A stretch of 52,075 nt of DNA from Halorubrum distributum JCM 10118 (GTDB taxonomy: Archaea > Halobacteriota > Halobacteria > Halobacteriales > Haloferacaceae), in assembly GCF_000337335.1 (NCBI RefSeq), contig NZ_AOJN01000056.1, forward strand, positions 1 through 52,075. The letters are read 5' to 3'. How positions within the stretch are numbered: position 1 is the first letter of the stretch; each line of letters starts with the position of its first letter. This document shows, piece by piece, positions 16,001 to 23,090 of the stretch. The position numbers and the translations under genes were made by a program. The notes beneath the pieces were generated by a model that saw only the letters and a list, made by a program, of their open reading frames with translations, was not told the DNA's origin and made no database searches.

Positions 16001-18728
16001 CTGGTCGATGGACGAGGACGGCAGGCTCGTCGAGCGCCCCGTCTCCGCGGTCCACGAGTACGACGCGCCGTCGGAGCTGACCCGGGTGACGATGGAGACC
16101 GGCGAGTCGCTGACCGCGACCGCCGACCACCCGTTCTTCGTCCTCGACGACGGGGAGCGCGTCGAGCGCGAGGCGGCCGCGCTCGACGACGGCGACTGGG
16201 TGTACGTCCCCCGCGAGATCCCGACGAAGGCGGCGGACGGCGGAACGGTGGCGGCGAGCGGCGGAGAGGGACCGTTAACCGAACCCGTCGACGGCGAGGA
16301 TGTCAACGGCGAGAGCGTCTACGGCGTCGACGCCGCGATGGCGAGCGTCCTCGGATACCTCTCCGGCGACGGGAACGTCTACTACGACCGCGACGAGGGC
16401 GTCTACGGCGTCCGGTTCACCAACGCGGACGACGAGCTCTTGGACGACTTCGAGCGCGCGGCGCGCGAGGCGTTCGATGCCGAGCCGACGCGGCCGCCGA
16501 GCGAGAAGCGCGACGACGGCGTCGAGACGGTCCGCGTCACCGGAAAGGAACACGCCGACGCCGTCCTCGACGCGGGGATGAACCTCGGTCGGTACGACGG
16601 GAAGTGCTTCCCGACCCCCGTTCCGACCGGAAGCCGCGCGGCGAAGGCCGCGTTCGTCCGCGCGCTCGCCGACAGCGAGGGGCACGTCGACGACTCGGCC
16701 GGCAACGTTCGGATAGCGTCCGCGAGCCGGGATCTGCTGGAAGGTGCCCGAAACCTGCTCTTACAGTTCGGCGTGTCGAGCCAGCTCCAGCACCGCGAGC
16801 GGAATGGGGGCCGCGACGTGTACTACCTCACGGTGACCGACGCGGACTCGCTCGCGGCGTTCCGGCGGTACGTCGGGTTCACGGCCACGCAGAAGGTCGA
16901 AGCGCTCGACCGCGTCGTCGATTCGGCCGGCGGCGGTCGCACGATCCTCGACGTGGTCCCGGAGGTCGGCGACGTGCTCGCGCGGTGTCGCGACTCCCTC
17001 CGGCTCCACCAGCGAGAGTGCGGCCTCGACGCGGGCACGTATCACGGCTTCGAGAGCGGGGCCGCGAACGTCTCGCTTCACCGGGCGCGGCGGATCCTCG
17101 CCGCGTTCGAGGAACGGCGAGAGGCGGTCGACGACGACCTGTCGGTCCTCGACGCGACGCCGACGTGGGAGACGCTCTCGGAGCTGCGGGAGCGGTACCA
17201 CGTCTCGCAGTCCGAACTCGCGGACGGGACGGCGCTGTCCCAACAGCAGATCTCCCGCGAGTGGGGCGAGAGCGAGGCGGTCCGTCGGACGGTGACCGAG
17301 CGGCTCCGAGAGATCCTCACCGAAGTCGCGGAAACCGACCTCGACGACCTTCGCGAGTTCGTCCGCGGCGACGTGAAGTGGCGTCGGGTCGAGTCGGTCG
17401 ACACCGTTCCGCCGGAGTCGACCGAACACCGCGGCGAGGTGCTCCGACAGCGGCTCGCAGACGTCATCGGCGGGCCGGTCGAGACGGCGAAAGAGCGCGC
17501 TCGCGACCTGCTCGACCGCGGTCCGGTCGGCGAAACGCGAGCGGAGCTGTCGGCGGCGCTTGACGCGTACGGGATCAGTCAGGCGGACGTGGCGGCGAGG
17601 CTCGACGTGACGCAGGCGACCGTCTCCCGCTGGCTGTCCGGCGCCGTCGAGATGGACCGGCTCGACGACCTCCGAGAGGCGGTCGCGGGGGAAGTCGACG
17701 CCGTCAAGGCGGAACTGCGAACGATACTGGCGCGCATCGAGGACGGAGAGCGACCGCGAGTGTACGACCTGACCGTCGAGGGGACCCACAACTTCGTCGC
17801 GAACGGGCTCGTCGTCCACAACTCCTCTGACCGCTCCGCGATGCACGAGGGCTTGGAACAGCAGAAGATCTCGGTGTCGAAGGCCGGGATCAACGCCACC
17901 CTCAAAGCGCGGTGCTCGCTGCTCGGTGCGGCGAACCCCAAGTACGGCCGGTTCGACCAGTACGAGCCGATCGGCGAGCAGATCGACTTAGAGCCCGCGC
18001 TCATCTCGCGGTTCGACCTGATCTTCACGGTGACGGACAGCCCGGACCCGGAGCACGACTCCCGCCTGGCGAAACACATCATCAAGACGAACTACGCCGG
18101 CGAGCTCAACACCCAGCGCGAGGAGCTGGCGAGCTCGGAGTTCACCTCGGAGCAGGTCGCGGCGGTGACAGAGGAGGTCGCGCCGGAGATCGACTCGGAG
18201 CTGCTGCGGAAGTACATCGCCCACGCGAAGCGGTCCTGCTTCCCCACGATGACCGACGAGGCGAAGGATCTCATCGAGGAGTTCTACGTCGACCTGCGCT
18301 CGAAGGGCGCGGACGAGGACGCGCCGGTGCCGGTCACCGCCCGGAAGCTGGAGGCGATGGTGCGGCTCTCGGAGGCGAGCGCGCGGGTCCGCCTCTCGGA
18401 CACCGTCGAGCGCGAGGACGCCGACCGCGCGACCGACATCATCGAGTCGTGTCTCAAAGACATCGGCGTCGACCCGGAGACGGGACAGTTCGACGCCGAC
18501 GTGGTCGAGACGGGCACCTCGAAGAGCCAGCGCGACCGCATCAAGAACATCAAGGGGCTCATCGCCGACATCGAGGAGGAGTACGAGGAGGGCGCGCCGG
18601 TCGACGAGGTGCTCGACCGCGCGGGCGAGATCGGGATGGACCGCGGGAAGGCCGAAGGCGAGATCGAGAAGCTCCGGACGAAAGGAGAGGTGTACGAGCC
18701 CAAGCAGGGCCACCTCCGGACGACGTAG
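13080..18728 (+). CDS. mcm: Replicative DNA helicase MCM, interrupted by two inteins
   Basis: 1882-residue precursor. Removing the two inteins leaves about 700 residues, the normal size of archaeal MCM, the hexameric 3'-5' helicase of the replication fork. The N-terminal half has an OB fold with a zinc site (ECQRCGT and ECQGCERQG near 135-162). The AAA+ domain carries Walker A (GDPGTGK, then S after splicing), the sensor region, Walker B (ADKGIAAVDELDKMD) and the arginine-finger segment SRFDLIF. A C-terminal winged helix ends the protein. Intein 1 splits Walker A and intein 2 lies just after Walker B, so helicase activity depends on both splicing. A TATA-like ttcatac is about 28 bases before ATG 13080. 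Four uncharacterised genes follow in the same direction, the first directly abutting. Confidence 0.97.
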   Translation: MAQAGTQDLTERFIQFYRNYYREEIGQLAQRYPNEQRSLYVSYDDLFQFDRDLAEDFLNKPEQMREYAEEALRLYDLPADVSLGRAHVRIEDLPESVDIRGIRVHDDHIGKLVSIQGIVRKATDVRPKVTEAAFECQRCGTMTYIPQSDGGFQEPHECQGCERQGPFRVNFDQSEFVDSQKLRIQESPEGLRGGETPQSIDVDIVDDITGKVSPGDHVTCVGVLHIEQVEQGNEKSAIFDLYMDGVSIAIEDEEFEDMDITEADKRDIIELSERDDIYEAMVGSIAPAIYGYEEEKLAMILQLFSGVTKHLPDGSRIRGDLHMLLIGDPGTGKCQKYDTEVTLADGTERAIGDIVESNLEDPIEVDDGVYEPVDIGVQTVTESGAVETGTATKIWKREAPDRMHRISMASGREVEVTPSHPLFKQLNRGLSPRRADQLAEGDLIAVPGNIDADWDDSLDVSFQQVEAYNANSFTPPTRVDPTLARLLGYIIAEGHTYVSGSSAATEVTNVDEEILTDVENCFRELGVRWSRLEKWDHETAEIVRCSSLEFVRFLRELEPAILKNSENQLVPDCLKRASPENKKEFLQAYVDSEGTVSPKEREITVFSMSRELLTGVQTLLLAFGIQSHLRKRHNDSHRLRISGRDFVKYVDEIGFVTDRKATASKAFDDVPENTNTDVIPGLSDDLRQIREALALSQFDIGMPRPTYQHYERGDRNPSRASLRAVVDTFETRLDWLREKRGELLDGDWQAVETLREELNISQKVLSEGMDVSQTAISYYERNDVAPDGGQTADAKDVILDRLDEALSVSQDISELDRLCANDVHWDRIESIESVDPDYEWVYDLEVRDTHTYLGNGVVSHNSQMISYVENIAPRSVYTSGKGSSAAGLTAAAVRDDFGDGQQWSLEAGALVLADKGIAAVDELDKMDCVTGDTLVSLADGRVERIDELAREAAEDGDIEQLSNGRRVRDVDLDVWSMDEDGRLVERPVSAVHEYDAPSELTRVTMETGESLTATADHPFFVLDDGERVEREAAALDDGDWVYVPREIPTKAADGGTVAASGGEGPLTEPVDGEDVNGESVYGVDAAMASVLGYLSGDGNVYYDRDEGVYGVRFTNADDELLDDFERAAREAFDAEPTRPPSEKRDDGVETVRVTGKEHADAVLDAGMNLGRYDGKCFPTPVPTGSRAAKAAFVRALADSEGHVDDSAGNVRIASASRDLLEGARNLLLQFGVSSQLQHRERNGGRDVYYLTVTDADSLAAFRRYVGFTATQKVEALDRVVDSAGGGRTILDVVPEVGDVLARCRDSLRLHQRECGLDAGTYHGFESGAANVSLHRARRILAAFEERREAVDDDLSVLDATPTWETLSELRERYHVSQSELADGTALSQQQISREWGESEAVRRTVTERLREILTEVAETDLDDLREFVRGDVKWRRVESVDTVPPESTEHRGEVLRQRLADVIGGPVETAKERARDLLDRGPVGETRAELSAALDAYGISQADVAARLDVTQATVSRWLSGAVEMDRLDDLREAVAGEVDAVKAELRTILARIEDGERPRVYDLTVEGTHNFVANGLVVHNSSDRSAMHEGLEQQKISVSKAGINATLKARCSLLGAANPKYGRFDQYEPIGEQIDLEPALISRFDLIFTVTDSPDPEHDSRLAKHIIKTNYAGELNTQREELASSEFTSEQVAAVTEEVAPEIDSELLRKYIAHAKRSCFPTMTDEAKDLIEEFYVDLRSKGADEDAPVPVTARKLEAMVRLSEASARVRLSDTVEREDADRATDIIESCLKDIGVDPETGQFDADVVETGTSKSQRDRIKNIKGLIADIEEEYEEGAPVDEVLDRAGEIGMDRGKAEGEIEKLRTKGEVYEPKQGHLRTT
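14079..15662 (+). mobile_element. MCM intein 1 (528 residues, Walker A site)
   Basis: Inserted between Lys333 and the following Ser of the Walker A motif. It begins with Cys (CQKYDTEVTLADG), has block B EVTPSHPLF and ends VYDLEVRDTHTYLGNGVVSHN split across block F/G, with His-Asn before the Ser acceptor. All residues needed for standard splicing are therefore present. A LAGLIDADG homing endonuclease lies in the middle: LLGYIIAEG and FLQAYVDSEG, both acidic residues intact. Two helix-turn-helix-like segments follow (ALSQFDIGMPRPTYQHYERG and LNISQKVLSEGMDVSQTAIS). The DNA is visibly more AT-rich than the flanking exteins, with codons such as AAA, TAT and ATA, which suggests recent arrival by homing. 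Confidence 0.95.
15861..17822 (+). mobile_element. MCM intein 2 (654 residues, after Walker B)
   Basis: Inserted after ELDKMD and before SSDRSAMHEG. It starts CVTGDTLVSLADG, has block B TATADHPFF and ends VYDLTVEGTHNFVANGLVVHN across blocks F and G, so splicing should work. Endonuclease motifs are VLGYLSGDG and FVRALADSEG, both apparently intact. It carries helix-turn-helix-like segments at about 16980-17110 and 17160-17270. A third, GISQADVAARLDVTQATVSR, lies inside an insertion of roughly 110 residues (about 17413-17751). That insertion separates the two C-terminal splicing strands that are contiguous in intein 1. The base composition matches the host, implying long residence. Confidence 0.95.
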
Positions 18729-19028
18729 ATGGACCGCATCTCCGCGATACGGAACGTCGAGGACGCGCTCCGCGAGTTCGAGGACGGCGACGCCGACCTC
18801 GCGGCCACGGAGCGGCGCGTCGCGGCCGTGCTCCGGACGTACGCCACCGAGTTCGACGGCGACGGCGACGTGTTCCGCGCCGTCGGCGACGACCCAGTCG
18901 ACGGCACGGTCGTCGTCGCGCCCTCGGAACCGGCCGCGCGCGAGCGCGTCCTCTCGGCGAGCGGCGTCGACGGCGAGGGCGATCCGGACGGTGCCGACGG
19001 TCCCGAATTCGAAGTGGAGCGGTTCTAA
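18729..19028 (+). CDS. Small acidic protein encoded directly after mcm
   Basis: 99 residues, function not recognised. The ATG begins on the base after the mcm stop codon, so the two are almost certainly cotranscribed and translationally coupled. An N-terminal helical part (ISAIRNVEDALREFEDG and RRVAAVLRTYATEF) precedes a short beta-like segment (GTVVVAPSEPAARERVLSASG) and an acidic tail. There is no signal peptide, membrane segment or metal motif. The tight link with mcm suggests a replication-related role, but that is inference from position only. Confidence 0.8.
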   Translation: MDRISAIRNVEDALREFEDGDADLAATERRVAAVLRTYATEFDGDGDVFRAVGDDPVDGTVVVAPSEPAARERVLSASGVDGEGDPDGADGPEFEVERF

Positions 19029-19180
19029 CGGTCGACCTCGATCGCTTCCAGCGTCCGGGGTCGAGCGGTTTCGATCGCCGACCGCTGGCTCGCGAGAGGC
19101 GATTCGGTCCGCCGTCGCTGAATGCGGCTGAAACGTTCCGGTCCGGAACGGATAAATTGGAAAACCGACCACCGGCGGGC

Positions 19181-19519
19181 GTGCTGCTGGTCGTGACGTA
19201 TTCGGCGGCCGCGCAAACCGGCCTCCGAAACCTGTGTCGTCGCCACGAGTCGGTCGTCGCCCGGCGGTTCGGCCGCGCCGCGCTGTTCGACGAGACCGTG
19301 TACGCCGCCTTCCTCGCGCTCCGGCTGCGGGAGTCGCACGGCGGGGACGTCCAGATAGAGCGCACCGAGCCGTTCAATGAGTTCGTCGCCGTCGACGACC
19401 CGGTGCGGGAGGCCGCCGCGGCGTACGCGGACCGGTCGGCGGAGTCGACGCCGTACGCCGCCTTTGCGGCGGGGACGGAGCACCCGGACCCCGACGCCAT
19501 GCGCGACCGAGAGCTGTGA
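19181..19519 (+). CDS. Conserved small protein of unknown function
   Basis: 112 residues from GTG 19181. It begins VLLVVTYSAAAQTGLRNLC and continues VVARRFGRAALFDETVYAAF, then VQIERTEPFNEFVAVDD. It is a compact alpha/beta protein without recognised catalytic residues. GTG 19181 is supported by a TATA-like gataaat at 19151-19157, about 27 bases upstream, which fits leaderless initiation; GTG 19193 is the alternative. The stop overlaps the next start by four bases (GTGA), so it forms an operon with the coiled-coil gene that follows. It is likely translated, because the protein sequence reads as ordered rather than random. Confidence 0.75.
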   Translation: MLLVVTYSAAAQTGLRNLCRRHESVVARRFGRAALFDETVYAAFLALRLRESHGGDVQIERTEPFNEFVAVDDPVREAAAAYADRSAESTPYAAFAAGTEHPDPDAMRDREL

Positions 19520-20331
19520 CCGGGGCGGAGTCGAAGCCGTCGGGATCGGACCGCGAGGAGCACGAGGACGAGCGGGAAGACGGGACCGTCGCTGTCGAGG
19601 AGCGTCCGGAGCCGAGCGCGGTGCTCGGACGGCTTCCCACCGACGCGGGACTCCGACGGCAGCTCGCGGCGGCCGCGCGCTCCCGGGGACGGACCGCGTC
19701 GGTCGCGGCGGAGATCGCCGAGATCGAGGCGGAGCTCGCGGCGATCGAGATCGAGCCGGTCGACCTGACGGCGGCGCGGCGGCGGGTCGCCGAGACGACC
19801 GGAGAAACCGAGCGACTGAAAGAGCGGGTCGCGGCGCTGCGCGGGGACGCCCGGGCGCGCCGCGCGGTCGACGCCGAGGCTGACGAGACGCTCGGCGACC
19901 TGGAGGAAGCGGCCGCGGAGCTGTCGGCCGCGCAGACGGAGGCGATCGCCGCCGAGCAAGCGCTCGAACGCGCGCGAGCCGAGGCGGCTCGGAACCGCGA
20001 CGAGCGGCGGCGACGGCTCCGGCTCCGAGACCGGCTCCGAAATCGTCGGCGGACCGCCCGCCGCGAGCTCGCCGAGGCGATATATCCGGCTTTCCGGCGC
20101 GCGCTGGCGGTCGTCCCGGGCGGCGACCCGAGCGCGGCCGGCGCGGAGCCGAGCGGGTACGACGGGGACCCGATCGCGGCGTCGCTCGCGGCGGTCAGGC
20201 TCGCGGCGCTCGACGGCGTCGTCGAACTGCGCGGCGACGCGGCCCGAGCGGTCGCCGCGTCCGAGCGGAGCGCGCGATCGCTGCTCCGCGCGAGAGACGT
20301 TCGCCTCCGAGGCGCGTCCGGCGGGCGCTGA
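19516..20331 (+). CDS. Coiled-coil protein of unknown function
   Basis: 271 residues from GTG 19516, overlapping the previous stop. After an acidic N-terminus of about 40 residues, the middle (about 60-190) is a long Ala/Glu/Arg-rich helix with heptad character (IAEIEAELAAIEIEPVDL, then ETERLKERVAALRGDA). A basic patch (RRRRLRLRDRLRNRRRTARR) follows, which could contact nucleic acid or membrane. The last 80 residues are helical and Ala-rich. No enzyme motif is visible. Its place in the mcm-linked train, before a MinD-like ATPase, is the only functional hint. Confidence 0.72.
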   Translation: MTGAESKPSGSDREEHEDEREDGTVAVEERPEPSAVLGRLPTDAGLRRQLAAAARSRGRTASVAAEIAEIEAELAAIEIEPVDLTAARRRVAETTGETERLKERVAALRGDARARRAVDAEADETLGDLEEAAAELSAAQTEAIAAEQALERARAEAARNRDERRRRLRLRDRLRNRRRTARRELAEAIYPAFRRALAVVPGGDPSAAGAEPSGYDGDPIAASLAAVRLAALDGVVELRGDAARAVAASERSARSLLRARDVRLRGASGGR

Positions 20332-20369
20332 GTCCGACGGTACGGGCGCGCGCCTGGCCCGTCCCGAGC

Positions 20370-20377
20370 CTTAAATA
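20370..20377 (+). promoter_or_regulatory. TATA box for the gene at 20399
   Basis: cttaaata at 20370-20377 is about 25 bases before ATG 20399. It indicates a separate leaderless promoter inside the mcm-linked gene train. Confidence 0.6.
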
Positions 20378-20398
20378 CGATTCCGCGGCACCCGGCGC

Positions 20399-21184
20399 AT
20401 GGAACTCGACTGGTCCGTCGACCGCGAGGGTGACGCGTCGCTCGTCGGCGTTCGGGTGCGAAACGACGGAGCGGTCCCGCGGCGCGTCCGGATCGAGAGC
20501 CGGCTGGACGGCCCCGTCCTCCCGCCTCGGCGCGGCGGCGTCCCCGAATCCGGCTGGGACGCCGGGGGCGTGACCAGGGTGATCGACCCGGGCGACCGGG
20601 CGGCGTTCGGGTTCGCGGCGCTCGCCGACCCAGTCGAGCCGCCGGTCGAAATCGCGAGCGTCGAGCCCCTGAGAGGGAACGCGGACGACGGTCGCGGATC
20701 GGCCGAGGACGGCTCCGACCTCGCGCGGGCGGCGGTGCGCGACCTCGAATCGCATCGCCCTCCGCGGCGCGCGGTCGCCAGAGCGGAGCCGGGTGACGAC
20801 GAGGCGGGGAGCGACGGCGAAGCGGCTGACCGGGACGGCGAAGAGCGCCCAGGAAACGAGGAATCGACCGGTTCTGACGGAGGCGCGACTCGGTCAGCGG
20901 CTCCCCATGCGTCGCCGAGCGCGGCGGGGCCCGACGAGATCGACGCGTGGTTCGCGGCCGTCGAGGCGCGGATCGAGCGGGCGGAGCGGCTGGCCGACGC
21001 CGACCTCGCGACGGCGACGGCGGTCGTCGAGGAGGCCGGCGGCCTCGACGCGGTCGGGGGACTCGACGAGCGCGTCGCGGCCGACGCCGAGCGTCTGAAG
21101 GCGGTCCGCGACCGCGCCGCGGCGCTGGCCGAGCGCGCCGAGGAGAGCGAGGTCCCGACCGAGGCGCTGGAGGCGCTGGCATGA
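20399..21184 (+). CDS. Uncharacterised protein coupled to a MinD-like ATPase
   Basis: 261 residues. The first 90 form a beta-rich domain (MELDWSVDREGDASLVGVRV, VRIESRLDGPV, VTRVIDPGDRAAFGFAALA) that reads like an immunoglobulin-type sandwich. A long Asp/Glu/Ser/Gly linker (about 95-175) follows. The C-terminal helical part is IDAWFAAVEARIERAERLAD, continuing VEEAGGLDAVGGLDERV. It has its own TATA box, and its stop overlaps the start of the ATPase gene by four bases (ATGA), so the pair are made together. A role as partner or adaptor of that ATPase is inferred from coupling. No close named family is recognised. Confidence 0.78.
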   Translation: MELDWSVDREGDASLVGVRVRNDGAVPRRVRIESRLDGPVLPPRRGGVPESGWDAGGVTRVIDPGDRAAFGFAALADPVEPPVEIASVEPLRGNADDGRGSAEDGSDLARAAVRDLESHRPPRRAVARAEPGDDEAGSDGEAADRDGEERPGNEESTGSDGGATRSAAPHASPSAAGPDEIDAWFAAVEARIERAERLADADLATATAVVEEAGGLDAVGGLDERVAADAERLKAVRDRAAALAERAEESEVPTEALEALA

Positions 21185-21831
21185 TCCTCGCGGTGGCGGG
21201 CGGGAAGGGCGGCGTCGGGAAGACGACGCTCGCGTACAACGTCGCCGCCGAGCTCGACGGCGTCGTCGTCGATGCCGACCTCGGGATGGCGGACCTGCCG
21301 GACGGCCGCGGCCCAGACCTCCACGACGTGCTCGCCGGCGCGGCGGACCCGATAGAGACGGTTCGGTCGGGGCCGGTCGACATCGTCCCGTGCGGCCGGA
21401 CGCTGGCCGGCGCCCGGGCGGCCGACCTGACCCGGTTGGCCGAGGCGGTCGCCGCGGTCGAGCGCGAGTTCGGGACCGTCGTCCTCGACTGTCCGGCGGG
21501 GCGCCGCGCCGACGCCGGCGTGCCGCTGGCGGTCGCGGACGCCTGCCTTCTCGTCGTCTCGCCGCGGGCGTTCGCGCTGGCCGACGCGATCCGCACCCGA
21601 GAGCTCGCCCGCGAACTCGACGCCGGGCTGGTCGGCTGCGCGGTCAACCGCGTGACCGAGCCGCCGCCGGTCGAGGCGATCGGCGACACCCTCGGCGCGC
21701 CGGTCGAGGTCGTTCCGGCCGACCCGCGCGTCGGCCGCTCCGTCGCGGCGGAGCGGCCGGTCGTCGACGCCGCGCCCGACAGCGATGCCGCGGCGGCGGT
21801 CAGGGCGCTCGCGCGGCGGGTTCCGGAGTGA
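21181..21831 (+). CDS. MinD/ParA-like P-loop ATPase
   Basis: 216 residues. The deviant Walker A motif GGKGGVGKTT is at residues 8-17, with the signature Lys before the glycines. It is followed by VVVDADLGMADL (switch region) and VVLDCPAGRRADA (Walker B equivalent), then VNRVTEPPPVEAIG. These features define the MinD/ParA/SIMIBI class, dimeric ATPases that position proteins or DNA. It is shorter than classical MinD (about 260) and lacks an obvious C-terminal amphipathic membrane helix, so membrane binding may depend on a partner, possibly the coupled upstream protein. No ParB-like gene is seen. Haloarchaea have several MinD paralogues; which one this is cannot be settled here. Confidence 0.88.
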   Translation: MILAVAGGKGGVGKTTLAYNVAAELDGVVVDADLGMADLPDGRGPDLHDVLAGAADPIETVRSGPVDIVPCGRTLAGARAADLTRLAEAVAAVEREFGTVVLDCPAGRRADAGVPLAVADACLLVVSPRAFALADAIRTRELARELDAGLVGCAVNRVTEPPPVEAIGDTLGAPVEVVPADPRVGRSVAAERPVVDAAPDSDAAAAVRALARRVPE

Positions 21832-21925
21832 GGAGCGAGACGAGTGAGATGCGCGAGATCGAGAAACCGGGAACGCCGTCGCGACACCGCGCCTTTTTAC
21901 TCCGGTCGTCCCGTCGGCGAGAGCG

Positions 21926-22612
21926 ATGATCGGAGTCGCGCTCGTCGTCGGCGTCGGCGTCATCTCCGCGCTCGCGGTCTCGGTGGGACCGCTGTACGCG
22001 GCCGACCGCTTCCGGGAGTTACGGGAGCCGACGGACGCGGAGCGCGCGCAGATCGCTGCGCTGGCGGACCCCGGCGGACTCGACCTCGACCGGATCGCGA
22101 TCGAGTCCGTCGGCAGCGATGACGGCGGCGGGGGATCCGCGGCCGACGGTCCCGCCGAGGTCGCCGTCCGGGGGCCGCCCGGCCGACGGGTGCTGTTCCT
22201 CACGGCGGACGTGTTGACCGACCTCGACGAGGACGTCGCGATCGGACTGCTCGCGGCGGAGGCCGGGCGAGTCGCGACGTACTACGCGGAGTTCCGCGCC
22301 GTCGCGGTCGGCGCCGTGCTGGCGACGCTGGCGGCGGTCGTCACGACGCTCGTCCCGTTCGAGTCCGGCTTCGCCGCTGTCATCGCCGTGGGGGTCGCCG
22401 CCTTCTGGGCCGGCCGTCGGGTCCAGTACGCGGCGGACACCCGCGCGGCGGACGCCGTCGGCGCCGACCGCGTCGCGGACGCGTTCGAGCGCGTCGCGGA
22501 GCGCCGCGGGGTCGAACCGGAAACGGGGGACTGGTCGACGTGGTTCGAGGTCCAGCCGCCGCTCGGCGACCGGATCGCGCGGCTCCGCGAACGGGCGGCA
22601 GACGAAGGGTAG
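21926..22612 (+). CDS. Membrane protein resembling an M48 peptidase that lost its zinc motif
   Basis: 228 residues. One N-terminal membrane helix (GVALVVGVGVISALAVSVG) and two in the middle (VGAVLATLAAVVTTLV and AAVIAVGVAAFWAGRR). The order matches a Ste24/HtpX (M48) peptidase: VLFLTADVLTDLDEDVAIGL, then AADAVGADRVADAFERVAER, and a final PPLGDRIARLRERA that mirrors the family's closing PPLxERI motif. Where M48 enzymes have HExxH, this protein has LLAAEAGRVATYY, so no zinc can be held there and proteolysis is not expected. A scaffold or regulatory role is possible. A T-rich TATA-like stretch about 29 bases before ATG 21926 suggests its own promoter. Confidence 0.75.
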   Translation: MIGVALVVGVGVISALAVSVGPLYAADRFRELREPTDAERAQIAALADPGGLDLDRIAIESVGSDDGGGGSAADGPAEVAVRGPPGRRVLFLTADVLTDLDEDVAIGLLAAEAGRVATYYAEFRAVAVGAVLATLAAVVTTLVPFESGFAAVIAVGVAAFWAGRRVQYAADTRAADAVGADRVADAFERVAERRGVEPETGDWSTWFEVQPPLGDRIARLRERAADEG

Positions 22613-22668
22613 CGAAGCGGGTAGACGAGGCGTAGCGGGCAGAAGGAGGGATTCGAGCCGGCGGGGGC

Positions 22669-22968
22669 TCAGTCCCGCGAGCGCCGAGCGACGGCGGACT
22701 CCGGACCGACGCGGACGTCGTAGCCCGCGACGGTGAGGGAGACGTCGACGTCGGACCGGTCGGCGACGAGCGCGTTCAGCGCGTCGGGGTCGACGTGTTC
22801 GTACAGCACCACGCCCGCCTCGTGGAGCTCGGTGGCCTCGACGCCGGCGAGGTCGGCGATCGCCTCGACGACGGCGAGGCTGGGACTGGGACCGCCGTCG
22901 CCGTGACGGACGCGGGCCGTCTCGGCCGTCGAGCGGGAGCCGGTCGCTTCAGTCGGGACGCTGCTCAT
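22669..22968 (-). CDS. HalOD1 output-domain protein
   Basis: 99 residues from ATG 22968. The region from about residue 28 (PSPSLAVVEAIADLAGVEAT, then HEAGVVLYEHVDPDALNALV) to VDVSLTVAGYDVRV is the HalOD1 domain. This is a halobacterial output domain usually attached to or encoded beside signalling proteins, of unknown mechanism. The Ser/Thr-rich first 25 residues look disordered. The start is fixed by a TATA box at 22993-22999 on the same strand, 28 bases away. It is divergent from pheS and convergent with the M48-like gene. Confidence 0.87.
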   Translation of the reverse strand: MSSVPTEATGSRSTAETARVRHGDGGPSPSLAVVEAIADLAGVEATELHEAGVVLYEHVDPDALNALVADRSDVDVSLTVAGYDVRVGPESAVARRSRD

Positions 22969-22992
22969 ACTGGATCTCTCGTCGAAACCACG

Positions 22993-22999
22993 TATAAAT
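22993..22999 (-). promoter_or_regulatory. TATA box of the HalOD1 gene
   Basis: The plus-strand tataaat (atttata when read leftward) is centred 28 bases before ATG 22968, the spacing of a leaderless promoter. It rules out the longer open frame that would start at 23085. Confidence 0.65.
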
Positions 23000-23090
23000 G
23001 AGTCGTTCAATTTATCAGAAGTGATTAGATCGGGGCGTCCCGGTCCCGGAACCGTTACCAACCAGCCGCACGCGTGTAGAGACAACTCGA

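Noticed and set aside
17912-19180. Upstream extension of the small gene at 19181
   Set aside because: It is an Arg-rich shadow frame over mcm and the gene at 18729; a TATA box supports initiation at 19181.
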